Source: Saksenaea vasiformis B4078 (taxonomy: Eukaryota; Mucoromycota; Mucoromycetes; Mucorales; Saksenaeaceae). Taken from it: a stretch of 64,000 bases of DNA. Position numbers and translations under genes: made by a program. Under the pieces are notes generated by a model. The model was not told the origin of the DNA, did no database searches, and worked only from the letters and a program-made list of their open reading frames with translations. The first letter of the stretch is position 1. Each line of letters starts with the position of its first letter. Location: assembly GCA_000697055.1 (NCBI GenBank), contig JNDT01002331.1, positions 62,001-126,000 on the forward strand, read 5' to 3'. This document shows, piece after piece, positions 32,362 to 44,181 of this stretch.

Positions 32362-34873
32362 TTAAACCTTCTTTTTCATTTCTAGAACATCTTCCTCTTG
32401 ATCACCTGCGTATCCTTCGTCGCATTTATCCTCATCTACATCTTCAATCTTGAACGTCGGTCTTTTCATAGGTTGAGCTGGATTGGCTGGTTCCATACGA
32501 AGTGCTGCCATGTTCAAACCGCTCGAGAAACTGTTGACGCGACTGGCACCAAGATTCGGCGTATGTGATTCACTGGCAGATCCGCTGCGACTACGTCCAG
32601 TAATACTTCCTATATTAAGGAAACCCAAATCATCCGCATCCGATTCTTTGGCATGACCCCAATTGAAAATATTCTTGTCATCCAACCAATCCATTCCTGT
32701 AGCCTTTTGGAAGAATCCACTGCGTATTCTCGGAAGGGATGGTCGCATGCTGGATAAACTGAAACTGGATCCTGTGCTTCGACTTGGACTTGGTGCTGGA
32801 CTGGGAGCCGGAGCAGTTCGTACGATATAATCCGCTAAAATCCATATATGAGGAAACCCAGGGACACAGAAAAGAAGAAAACTTACCATCAAAGTCTGGA
32901 AAGGCTTTAGGACCGTACTCATTAATGAGATTGGTAATGTCGCGAGAAAGTTTGCTGCGACTTTGGCGGAGACTCTCAGCGCCTTGCGGATCGAATAATG
33001 CCATAACCAACGGTTTAAGGGATCTATGCCCCAGTTTAGCACTGAACTACATTACGTACAAGCAACTTACCGTAGAATATCCATTTCGATCTCGCCACAG
33101 CGAAGACTTGCGTAGGACGTGCAACAGAGCAAAAACCAGGAGGCAACGGGTATCATCAGTTTCCACTTTAGTTCCATGTCCGTTTGGAGAAATGCGAGAA
33201 ATGCGAGTAAGCAATAGAACGTATACAACGTGGGGATCAGGACCAGGCCAACCAGCAGTTTCCACGTAGCTAGCACATCCCGACCAGCGATTTTAACTGT
33301 AGAACCTTTGAGAGCAGCTAAATATGACCGTGAGAAAAATTGAGCAATGCTGTGTTATACGATCCTACCAGCGGCCTTTTTCTGGCTGATGATCTTGGCA
33401 GTAACAATAACAGGAAGATTCAAAACAGCACTAGTAAACGTTAGCTGAGAAAACGTGGATTTCCTATCAGCTTACCCAGGGAATCCCCAAAGAGCAAAAA
33501 ATACCAGATAGAAGATACGTTCGAGTAACAGGGCGAGTGTGTGTCGACCCCCCAACTCAGTTTTCAGCACTTGATGGTCACGGATGCCATGGTACTTGAG
33601 CAACTGATTGTATGCCAGCACGCGTTGCTGAAGTTCAATCACCTTGGGATCGTCCTTAAACAAGTTATATCCGATTAAGAACCGACGATTAAGATCAACC
33701 ACTTGTGAGATATGTAATTTGCGATGAGCAGGTTTGTACAAGCGACGAGCCGCTTGGATCAACTGTCATTGTGTGTTTTAGCTCAGCCATGTCAGTTCTT
33801 CTTCTTCTTTTTTTCTCCATTACCATCAACGTCTCATAGCTTCCAGCATTGACAGTGACGCTCTTGAGAGCTCCATAGATTGTATCCAGTAATTTTCCAC
33901 ATGCTTCCCTTTTTTCATTTCCACCTTGCTGAAACTTGGCAACGAGGTCAGGTGTGATTGTGATGGGATTCCCAAATTCAATCACAGCGCGCGAGCGGAA
34001 TCGGTGTGCATGGAAATAGTTGAGACCACAAGGAACGATTTTCACGTCCAAACCAGGATATTTCGCCATGGCACCAAGAGCCATCAAAGTAACACCCGCT
34101 ACACAAGGGCACGTTTAAAAATAAAAACGCCAATGCAATTGTAATCACCTTTGAGCGGAAGCATTTCTGCGCGATCATGGCTTCCACCTTCGGGAAAAAT
34201 GGTGATGCATCGGCCATTATTAAGTTCATCATGGACACATCGATAGACAGCATCTTGTTCCACATGTGGCATACATTTGTAAGTTGTGCCATCATTGTTC
34301 GTCAGTAGCTCGAGCGCCTTGAGATCTTTAAATTCCTTCTTGATAATGATCTCCGTATCCGAAACAACTTGGACAACTTCTGCGGTACCAGCCCCTCGGG
34401 GTAATGCGATGGAATCGCGCACATGGAGTTGTGACAGAAATGCGGTATCAATGCCGGTAATGCGCAGAGGTTCTGTTTTACGATTGAGTAACTGGATCCG
34501 CCCTTTACCTGGAGTCGCAAGATCCTGTGGTCTTATGACGGGAACTACAAGAGAAAGAGACAGAGGAAACTGTTACTGCCAAAAAGACAATCATGTTTGA
34601 CGACATACTGGCATTCACCATGCGTGCGAAGAAGCCAATGCCTTTTTGATGCATCGACTTTTCGGCAATAAGAAATGAAACCCGTCTCCCGCATTCTCGC
34701 ATGACAAGAATGGGGTCGACAAACTGATTAGCATGTGGGGCGACGACAAAGATAACAGGGCCCTCTTTTGGTATCTTGTGCGATCCCCGCGGCCGTACTT
34801 CTCGAAAGAACAATTTGATGAGAATATTAAATAGCCATAAGGCCAAATCGTACGTAACGTTTCGAAGGTCCAT
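32362..34873 (-). CDS. GPT2: Glycerol-3-phosphate/DHAP acyltransferase, Gpt2/Sct1 type
   Basis: A multi-exon minus-strand gene for an ER enzyme that adds an acyl chain to glycerol-3-phosphate or dihydroxyacetone phosphate, the first step of phospholipid and triacylglycerol synthesis. Motifs of the PlsC superfamily appear in order: block I as HANQFVDPILV (catalytic His and Asp spaced H-x4/5-D, fungal variant), block II around RVSFLIAEKSMHQKGIGFFA, block III FPEGGSHDRAEMLPLK, and block IV as VKIVPCGLNYFHAHRFRSRA. A fungal-specific extension follows with RRLYKPAHRKLHISQVVDLN, then membrane helices (LERIFYLVFFALWGFPG, LLVGLVLIPTLYTFYCLLA, WFLLCCTSYASL) and a Ser-rich, acidic C-terminal tail of the kind phosphorylated in yeast Gpt2. 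The start at 34873 (MDLRNVTYDLALWLF) puts a helix before block I, as in the family. Gpt2 and Sct1 are equally possible names. Confidence 0.85.
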
Positions 34874-34879
34874 TACAGA

Positions 34880-37850
34880 CTATCGAAAAGAAAGAAAAAA
34901 GGAAAGAGAAAGGAGGACAACGAAAGGTGCTGAGTTGGCACTTTAAAATAGTTCCCAGGGCCCACGATGGATGTCCAAAAGAAGTATGAGGGAAAAGATC
35001 GGATAAGCATGTCAAGCAACAATCATATAATTATGCACTGGCCAATGCCTTTCGAATGTGAAACAATACCAATCATCACATGGGGTCACCACGGCACCAA
35101 GCATTTGGGCTCTTTTTCGCTTCCCGTATTCGGATCTTTCGTTAACCTGCTTCACGTGAAACTTCAATCAGTGTAACCTTCATCGCCTTTAAACGTGTCG
35201 AGAAACTCTCTGACCACATTTCAAAGAAATTCTCGTCTATAGAATAGCCGTAATAGGATGACAATTTAAAAAAAAGAGGAATGCCCCTAACCATCCTCGA
35301 ATTCTTCTTCATTGTTCTGACGCCGCTACATTTTGATTTCATGCTTTTCCCTCTTGCCACCTTTCTTTTTATTCCGTGCATATTGACTTGAACGACAGAA
35401 CTTATTCTCCTATGTACAACAACACGACAAACTTTGAATGCAATAGTAAGAAAGATCGTTAAAATGCGATGATGACATCCTCTACCTTGTGTACTCTTCA
35501 ATTCTACAATAGTCAACATTCCACATTTTTTACCCTTAGCAAAATAGTAAACTGTTATCTAATACCTGATAACATGCTGAATGACAGAGAATGCATTGGA
35601 ACAAAAAAACACAAGCCGGGTGCGTGTATAAGCCGAAGTGTGTTATAATTATAATCCCCTAATTAACGCTGGTTAATGACAACGTGCAGAGATGGAAAAC
35701 CTTTGTGCAACCTTAGTATCTCATCAGCCACCGCCGGAAGGAAGGAAAGATAAAAAAAAAGATAATAGGCCAAAGGGAGTTGGCCGAGGTTTGCCATTGC
35801 GTCTAGGTGAGCTGTTTATGAGTAAGTCCACAGGAGGATATTGGCGGCCAGGCTATGATCGCGAAGTCACCGGCAGAAGGACAAACTGTTATTATTATCC
35901 TCTTCATAAAAGTCTGCATCCTTTTTGGGTGCAACGAAGGGTCTCAGAAAGCATCTCATGCATGCAAGTAATTTCTTGAAAACCGGTAGCTGAGCAAAGT
36001 GGAAGTCATGACGGAAAAGATGGAGTTTGTGCTAAGTCCTGCTTATAACTTGTGGAAAGAATTGATATGTCTCTAAAGAAAACAGCATGATCAAGGGGCC
36101 GTATTAGGTGACAGCTGTACCTTTCATTATATTGATATGGATACCGTGAGCGTTTCCTACGTAAATAAATAAATGAATGAAAAGGAAGCCTATACGCAAC
36201 AACTAAGCAGCTCTCTCCAGTGCGATGGTTTCTCGAACAGGATCACTGGATGTCCAACTAGACTTGAAAGACGTACATGTGGTAGCTCCAATCTCCGAAC
36301 TGATGCGCTTTTCTGTCAAGTATCTAACGCAGGGATGTATACGATTGGTATATTATATAAGCTATATGCGTATCTTGTCGAAAAGAAAAGAAGAGGTATG
36401 GAAAGCGCTCAGCAGAACAACGGAACATCATTAAGCATTTTCATCAAGTGGTTCCATGATACAAGAAGGCGGAGGTTCAAATGCGATTCCAAGACTAATG
36501 CGTAACCCTAGGAAACTGGCTAGAGTAATGAGGAAGATACAACCTCTGAAAGAGAAGAAAGAAAACAAGAAAGAAGTTATTGAGTGGCAGCTCTATGGAA
36601 ACAATGACTAATGATGCCAGCTCTATTGATGCGCGGAACTGGCAAAAAATTAACTTTTCGTGGGACATAAGCCACATGAAAAAAACCATAAATTGGACCA
36701 CTTTTTTTTTCATCAAAATTTTAACCTTTTACCCTTCTTCTATCCTGTGCTGCATTCCGATTCATGAGTGTTGGCCTTCGGGAAAAGTAGGGAAGACGAC
36801 TCTTTCCTTTGGTCATTTAATGGATGGTTTGCTGCATAGTGAATCGTCAAAAAAGGCGTGGAGGATACATTCACTTCGAAAAAAAAAAAAAATGAAAACA
36901 TTTGGCTCATGCCACCTAAAACGAACTGGCAATAGCTGGGTTTTTGGCTATGTGCTATAGCGCCAGAGACGTCCAGCGACGAACAATGTCAAAAACGAAT
37001 GCTGGTGCCTTTCTTCGTTTTCCCAAAAACGCGATCTGCTTTCCCAGTGACCAAGCCACAGAAATATGAAAACTGATAACCCCGTTTCAAACATTGTAAA
37101 ATTTCTTATCAAGCGATACTACTGTATAGAAGCATTCACTGTTTCAAAGCCTGGGTTTTTCTCCTTTCTTCTTTCTTTTTTTCGCGTTATGTCTTTGCTT
37201 CTGTCTGCTTAATGGATAAATCACTCTGAGTTGTCACGAAGTTATGAACGATACCACGCGACACGTTGAGAACACCGAACACCAAAGTTCTGCAATAAGT
37301 GGTCTATGATTTCTCATGAACTAATCTAAAAGAAAGCACTTAAAACTCTTACTAAAAAATTAGGTGAAAAGATATAATGTCGCTTATCGCATAATTTCAT
37401 ATTATCATCTTCATCTGGAACTGGATAGATTGCATGATTAAAAGGTCTTCTTATCTATTAAAGTTATTTTCTCGATTAACAAACAAATAACTCCTCATCA
37501 ACAAGAAGAAGATCCACCGGCTCACCAGTTTCTAAAACTGCGACTTCATTTTGTGACATAACTGTAACTAGTTAAACCATCCATACAGATTGAGGGCATC
37601 GTGAAAACAATCGTAGTGGCACCTCAAGGTTCGCTAGAGTTCTATGTATCGATACAGAATGCGTTAAACACTAAGTTCGGGTCACGCAGCAACATAGTTT
37701 TGAGCTCAACAATAAATGGACTATGATCGTCCTCGCGCTGCAATGACATTTAATTGTTTAAACTAGATCATCATCATCATATACGTCAAAAAATGAGAAC
37801 AAAAAAGAGTACAATGCATTTTTGTTTAGAAAAAAAGAATATTGAAGCAT
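34880..37850. other. Long intergenic region with possible small exons
   Basis: At about 35330-35405 on the minus strand, after the acceptor TTGTACATAG, a basic exon reads ENKFCRSSQYARNKKKGGKR, then EKHEIKM and stop. An ORF just upstream (ATG at 35519) reads MLTIVELKSTQG into a GTAGAG donor, but the phases do not match, so no gene is called. A reverse-transcriptase-like fragment lies at 36225. The rest shows nothing supportable. Confidence 0.3.
36225..36434 (+). mobile_element. Possible reverse transcriptase fragment
   Basis: The ORF contains SLDVQLDLKDVHVVAPISEL, which resembles the (S)xDLKDA(Y)..VPI strand that carries the first catalytic Asp of retroelement reverse transcriptases. Downstream residues do not continue the family well and no YxDD box follows. 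At best this is an old fragment. Confidence 0.25.
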
Positions 37851-37852
37851 AT

Positions 37853-38451
37853 TTATTCTTCATCCTTTGCCTTCTCATCACCAGTGGCACGAGCTACAGA
37901 AACATGCAGCGATCAGTCATTACTGCCTCACAACTCCAATAAAAACAACTTACTGTAGATGACCTGGGAAGCATGGCGGGAGATGGGCTTAATCAAACCC
38001 TGTGCTTCAAGCTCACGGATAGCAACGCGAGCAAGGGAACCGTTCAAACGAAGACGGTCGACAAGCACAGACTGGGAGATAAGCTTGTAGGTAGGAACTT
38101 CCTTGAAGAGACGTTCATAGGTAGGCTTATCCAAAACAACCATGTTGTTGGCCTTGTCCTTGACCTTCTTGGCAGACCATTTCTGTTATATTGCCCGATG
38201 GAAAGGTTAACTTCCAATGTCTCGCTCATTTTGAGCCAGTACTTGCCTTCTTGGCCTTCTTGCCTCCAGAGGAGGAGCTAGGCTTGGCAGCAACGTCCTT
38301 CTTTGCCTAATGAGGAACATTAGATGCCACATTCCCTCATCAAGAAAAAAAAATGACAACCACGCAACGACCTCCCCGAAACTTCTCCATCCATTCATCA
38401 TCCATCCGTGTGTCGATCGTCCATTGTCAATTTTTTGTTCGGATTCTTACC
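37853..38451 (-). CDS. RPS25: 40S ribosomal protein eS25
   Basis: Four exons (38449-38451, 38247-38306, 37954-38182, 37853-37893) give 110 residues. The first exon is the ATG alone, as in RPL18. The N-terminus is Lys/Ala/Ser-rich (AKKDVAAKPSSSSGGKKAKK), then KWSAKKVKDKANNMVVLDKP, TYERLFKEVPTYKLISQSVL and VDRLRLNGSLARVAIRELEA, the winged-helix core of eS25. It ends QVIYTRATGDEKAKDEE. The second intron (38183-38246) begins with GC rather than GT (AAG|GCAAGT) and ends with AG; only this join keeps the frame. Confidence 0.93.
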
Positions 38452-39370
38452 ATCTGTAAAGTTAAAGGGCCCGTTTATATTCCCTGAGACATTAGTTTAA
38501 AATCTCCTAGCATGGAGCTGCCTGGCTCGGCTTACTCCGGCGACAGGTGAGGTCCGGGACAACGGAGCTTTAACGAGTGTCTTTGCCCCGTCCCTGGTCC
38601 CAAGTAATGCGCCCCCCCGATGATATATTTAAATTAAATCGTATTCTCGAAACTGTTCCATTTTTTTTAGCATCTGACTATCACTGGCCTTATGCAATAT
38701 ACTGTTTATTAAAGGCAATTCTGCACGGCTGCTTTTAGCGAGGCAGGAGTTATATACTGACCATTAAATCTTGTAATGGTTTCACAAGCAGAATCATTAT
38801 CGCTTTCCAGCTCAACACCACTATCCTACTTATTTCCCTACTCAATTACATTTTGAATTGTCACGGTTTTATGCAGATCAACTTAGGCTCCCCGTGATAA
38901 CCTACTCTAAATTGAACCTGTTTAATCGCATATCCCATTATATTGTATGATCTTGTATCGGTAAATACAAGTTGTACGATCAAATAAATATATTCTGTTT
39001 CTGTAACTACACAATAAATAGTTCTTAACTGCAGCAAACAGCACCATGACATAAAAATGCTAGTAAATTTGTCCATTCTTTAACGCCTTGTCTGTCAGAA
39101 TACATATCTCTGTCTAACCAGATCGTACATCCTCCATAATGTTGACCGATATTTAGCTTTCAGCAACTGTCACCTAACATTTTGCTCTTGCAGATCCATT
39201 CGCTCATCATAAAGTTGATCATGCATCGCCCCTGTCTTATTGATTGAAATCAATAAGGTCCTGAAGCGGGCACGTTTTCTTCCTGTTTCCTATGAAAAAA
39301 AAAGAAAGGTTGTACAAAAAAAGTTCCTTTTTTTTTAAGAAAAAGTATGAGGTACTACAAAGTTGATAAA
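38452..39370. other. Intergenic between RPS25 and TAF4
   Basis: The first 170 bp, upstream of RPS25, is unusually GC-rich for the window (around CCGGCGACAGG and GCGCCCCCCC at 38540-38620) and probably holds its promoter. No gene or RNA was recognised in the rest. Confidence 0.35.
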
Positions 39371-41920
39371 CTATTTCAACCACTGGTTATATGTTTTTAG
39401 CAAAGTTCGGTGACCACTACCCCGTCCACCTTGAATATCTCGTTCTAAAGCAAAAATAGCATCCCGTACAGTGATCTTTCTGGAGCCCTGCTCGCCTGAT
39501 CGCGGTCTACCAATTGTCGATGGAGGCAAAAATAAGCCTACACCACCACTGCTATCCTGACGGCTGAGGTCTGCGCGTCCTGCTGCTGTAATAGCTCGAC
39601 CACGACCACGTTTGCTGAGCATAGGATCCACCGTTTTACGACCCCGTGGCCGACCTCTTCCCCGTGGTGCATCCTCGCCAGGTAGATCGGTGGCACCACC
39701 TGCCGCCCCAGGTGTGGCTGCTGGTGGCGGACTGACAGCAGGGGCAGGTGACGATCTGTTCGACGCGGCTGCCGGTGTGGCGGCTGCGCTCTGATCCTTG
39801 CCTATTCCAGTCAACATCCAACTTTTCCGTACACCACCAGCACTCATCAATGCTGTCTCGTTCGTATGTTTCTTGCGAATATCTTCACTCATGTTGCGTG
39901 CTGTGACACCAGGTCCCATCTCTTTATCCTTCTTTTTCTTCTTCGGTTTATCCTCATCGCCAACCCCTCCCTCTCCCTCAGCCATCTGTGCTCTTCGTTC
40001 CCGCTCAGCCAAGACTTCCTTTCGCTTGCGCTCCTCTTCGCGCTCCACACGTTCAATAGCAAGTAATTGCTTTTTAATATCTTGCTGCAACACGATTTTG
40101 TAAAGTGGATGGCCATTTTCATCCACAGGAGGTCGATCGAAGTTCTGAGACATGACTCGATGCTTCGATGCGTTTACCATTTGTCCAATAAGTGTACGAA
40201 GACGGTCTTGTGTGGCAAGCGCCAAATAAGACAAAAAGTCAGGATCAATCTTGGTAATCGTTAATGGTTTAGCTACAGAAAACAAAAAAACGGTGAAGAG
40301 TAAGCACTCGCTCAGTATGTCGCTCCTGCCCCGTTTTTTACTGTACCCAATTTTAAAACCGTATCCCGAAGCATATCAGGATTCATAAAATCTTGTGTCT
40401 TTGACCTATCCACACCATCCGGCAACACGCCACCCGGAGCTTCACCATCTTTCAAGAAATGCTCAACTTCTTCCTATTTATCTGGTCAGTATGCCACTAA
40501 TTTTTTTGACACAACTGATTTACTTTAAGATCCACGCCCGCATAGCCCATCACGTCTGTGAGCGTATCGTAATCAATCCTGTCACCTCCCGGGCCAGTGG
40601 ATGGAGCAGACGTAGTTGGTGTAGACGCAGGCGGCCTCCTAAAGAAAACGTTAAAGCCAACGTCAGGGGGGCCTCAAGGAAAATTCAATATTACATCGTG
40701 TTATTTGGTAATGTAGGAGGACGTGGGATCTGTAAACCTGATGCAATCGGCATTGTTGGTGTCTTGAAAACAGGCGCAGAGTTTGATGGTGCGACAACAG
40801 GCATACTTGCCGCGATATGGTCTGTCTTTGATCGCTTTATCTGCGGAGTACTACTTCTTCGCTTGTTATTCATTTGCTTGATTCATTTTGTAACTCACAT
40901 GATCCCAGTCATCGCTCGTTGTGCGTCTTCTGCACGCACCTGGGAACTACTAATAGCTCGTTTCCTATCTCCTTGGTCTTGTACCATCACTGGTGTGACG
41001 GATTGCGGGCGTGATGCCATTGGTTGGGCAGATGGTCTATTTTTTAGATCTTCCAGTTGTTGGTACTGTTGCTGAGCGAGCAACATTTTTGCTTGTGCCA
41101 TAAATTCATCGGCGGAGACGGCATTTTTCTGGGTAGGCGATGTGTGAGAACTGGGCGCGATGTAGGTGTAATTGTATGCTACCTGTAACTCTCTAAATAA
41201 TTCGATAAATCTCTCTTTCCGATCTGGAGGCAACTGAGCCGTGATATTCTCTAAGAGGGTTGTGGAAGTGGCTACACAGCAGCAGAAATGTTAAGTTAAA
41301 CCCAAAGCTCAGTGTGTTGGTTACCCACCGCTGGTCTGTGCTGGCCCAGGCACGGGTGCTGCCTGCTGATGATTTGACGACGTTGTTAAGTTGACAGACG
41401 CAGGTAATTGAGTTGGTGGTGGTGTGGGTATGTGTTGAACGGGCGATTTCTGAGGAGTCATGCGGTGGGTGCCTGGACTAGAAGTCGCGGACGGCGCAGT
41501 CAAAGGGGTCGTTGTTACCGCAGCAGCTGTTGTTAATGGTACGGATGCAGGTTCATTAGAAGACGGTGCGGGTGTCGTGTCATTTGTTTCTGAAGGTTTC
41601 GTTTCTGTGCTCCACATTTGTACAATATCTCCAACATGCTCATGTGAAAGTTCAATAGATGCGTCAGGTCCTGCCGATGACGCCGGTGCAACTAAATCTT
41701 CGGTTGCATTGGAACTAAATATATGTTGTAGTTCGGCTGGTAAATCTGCAAAGGACTGTGGATCGTGCTCTTCATTCGTTATTGTTTGGACAATAGATTG
41801 GAAAGATGAATCATTGGAGGCCAGTGGTCCATGGTCGCTAAGGATATCGTGAAACGAAAAGTTGAGATCCTGAACTTGGTGCTGCAAATTTTGTTTGTCT
41901 TTGTGCTCTTCCTCGGACAT
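39371..41920 (-). CDS. TAF4: TFIID subunit TAF4
   Basis: A multi-exon minus-strand gene. TAF4 is a scaffold subunit of the general factor TFIID and pairs with TAF12 through a histone-fold-like region. The N-terminal exon (200 residues, starting MSEEEHKDKQNLQHQVQDLN) is low-complexity, rich in Thr, Pro, Ala and Gln. A conserved helical segment follows: LLENITAQLPPDRKERFIEL, FRELQVAYNYTYIAPS. The C-terminal TAF4 domain reads IDYDTLTDVMGYAGVDLKEE, VEHFLKDGEAPGG, MLRDTVLKLA, then PDFLSYLALATQDRLRTLIG, MVNASKHRV and a charged coil (AIERVEREEERKRKEVLAER, KKKKKDKEMGPGV). It ends with a GRGRPRGRK stretch and ITVRDAIFALERDIQGG before QWLK. The order of these blocks matches TAF4 of fungi and animals. 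The ATG at 41920 is the first in frame. Confidence 0.85.
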
Positions 41921-44090
41921 CACTGATTTGAATGAGAAACAAAAAGTGGGGAAGCCAAAAAATCACAGGTCAAAAATTCTATTGCGTCACCATGGATTTT
42001 TTAGTGCACTACGCGTACCCCACTGGCGCACGCCAACCCTGCCAAAAATGACCCAGATTAAGGCTTTAGTGATGTAGCTTATCTGACAAGGAACGCGGAT
42101 CTGCAATTTGTGTACGTACTGTGTATGGCAGCAGTAAAGGTATGATGTGAAAGATCGGGGAGGTGACGTGTTAAAAAGAACTTCGTCACTTCTCTTTTTC
42201 TTTCTTTCCAGGACAACTTTTATTGACAACTAATTTGTTTTATGCTTTGCCTGTACGTGTGTAGCAGTTTCTGCATTATTTTCTGATACAGAGTATTCAA
42301 AGGCCTCAAAAAAAGCATATCTTCTGATGGCGATATTTCCACAAAAAGGCGATTTACGGATGCTGCCAAGCTTGGGCAAGCTGCTGATGTTTATAATCGA
42401 CAACAACTAACTTTAGAAAATAGCCTACTTTACTCCCTTCCATGTGGCACAAGATCATGTATTCTTCTTTTCAAGCGACTCAGGATTGTCTGTTTCATGC
42501 AGCGATCATTACACAAGGATCATGCATCCTATAATAGTTTGAAAGGAACGTATTTTTCATATCTGAAGAAACAACTTAACTACAGCTATTTCTTTAGATT
42601 CCTTTTACACCTCTGCGGAGGTTATCCTGCTAAGATGTGAACACATAGTTGGTGGGAGCCTCTATAAGCGGCCAGTCCTAACCAGTGCCTTTTTGGTATA
42701 TAGTCATTGCTCCATACACACAAATGATTAATCTTATGAAACAGCCTTCAAAGGCCCTCAGCAGAGATTCCTTGGAGTCTGCAACGAAGGCAGCCGACTA
42801 ACCCTTAGGCAATTAGGCGCAAAAGACTGGTTAGGACTATCTCAAAATCACTATTAGATTGATACGACTGTTAGAGACCCGTCATCCTAGCCTTTAGTTA
42901 GGCCCGGTTTATGCGACGTCCTAGTGGAATGGGAGCGGTGCTACTTGCACACGTCAGGTAAGAAAATTACATGATTGGATGATTTTATTCACTTCATTTG
43001 TTGAGTGCGCCGATGGGTGCGTGTGGTGGAACCCAGTGCACTAAGTCTGGCTGATTAATCGTATGCACACCCTACATAGGCCGGACTTTGAAAGCGCGGA
43101 AATTCTGTTAACATGTGCGAAGTGCAGGTACTGGTTATTCCACTAGAGCTTTAGGCAGCTTCGGTCGCGTCTCACGGTGATCCGATATCCACAGGTAGCT
43201 TCAATCGTTCTATAAAAAACCTTACGATGAAGGAAGACTGGTATATTTCACAAGAACGTAGCGAGGAGATTCAATTCAGAAGCTTGACTTGATAAAAAAA
43301 AGAAGTATACGAGATTTCGTGGATAAAACAGTACTCAAAGTAATCCATCATTAAGAGTGTCAGAACTAGGTTACAGTAATTACTGCATGTCTTGTGAATA
43401 TGCATTGAAGTGAGATTGTTGTCGTTACACGAAGTTGGTAGAGTGTCATCTCCATTCATACCACTATCAAGGCTGACATGCCAATGTATGGGCTTCATTT
43501 GTTGAAATAGCTCAAGAAAACGATAAAGTTAGACCTATTTCGTTAGCATACCTTATAATCCTAATTAAAGACAAGGGAGTAAAGCAAGCAGCCAAGAGAT
43601 GAATACCTTTAGCGACAGAATGTGTTTTTTCTTGGTGTCTGGACAACAATCGTGAGAGCCATGGTGACAACAAATCTATTTATTGTCTGTCATCTTTCGG
43701 ACGTATCTATGGCGTTCCAATTTTCATTTGCCACGAAAGAAAAGAAGAAAATAAAGATGGTATGATTTACGTCAACATAGAAGAGATGTATATTCGTTCC
43801 GCACACACCTTTCGTCATATCGTAAAGAAAAAGGAAAAAGAAAAAGAAAAAAAAAGCATAACAATATAAATGTGTATTTTATACAGGACCCAATGGGGTT
43901 TCATAAAAGTAAATTTTCTTTTTACAAGCAGAAGGGTAAGTCGAAAGTAAAGCTAGTTTCTTTTTTTTCGGTTTTTTTTTCTTCTCTTCTCTTTTTTCTT
44001 TCTTTTTTCCTTGAATGACTCGGGAAGCAAAAAAAAAAGAAAAAAAGAAAAAAAGAAGGAGTGTCTTGATAAAGCACTAAGATGTCATAA
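41921..44090. other. Intergenic between TAF4 and the APSES gene
   Basis: About 2.2 kb with no supported gene. Contains the inverted repeat at 42674-42838 and a small hairpin, ACCTCTGCGGAGGT (about 42609-42622). The 75-codon ORF at 43271-43498 (minus) has no domain. Confidence 0.35.
42674..42838. repeat. 13-bp perfect inverted repeat, 139 bp apart
   Basis: AGTCCTAACCAGT (42674-42686) and its exact reverse complement ACTGGTTAGGACT (42826-42838). The intervening DNA has no ORF. Flanking bases do not extend the match and no clear target duplication is visible. Confidence 0.5.
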
Positions 44091-44094
44091 TAGA

Positions 44095-44096
<2 letters not shown>

Positions 44097-44126
<30 letters not shown>
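44097..44126. repeat. (GT)15 microsatellite
   Basis: Fifteen uninterrupted GT dinucleotides, about 55 bp past the stop codon of the minus-strand APSES gene. Long A-rich runs lie beyond it. Confidence 0.9.
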
Positions 44127-44127
<1 letters not shown>

Positions 44128-44181
44128 TTAAAAACAATAGAAGGAAAGTAAAGAGATGTTTTTGTGTGTAGCGTGTATAGC

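Noticed and set aside
40395..41075. A 226-codon plus-strand ORF
   Set aside because: Overlaps TAF4 exons and introns in antisense and shows no domain of its own.
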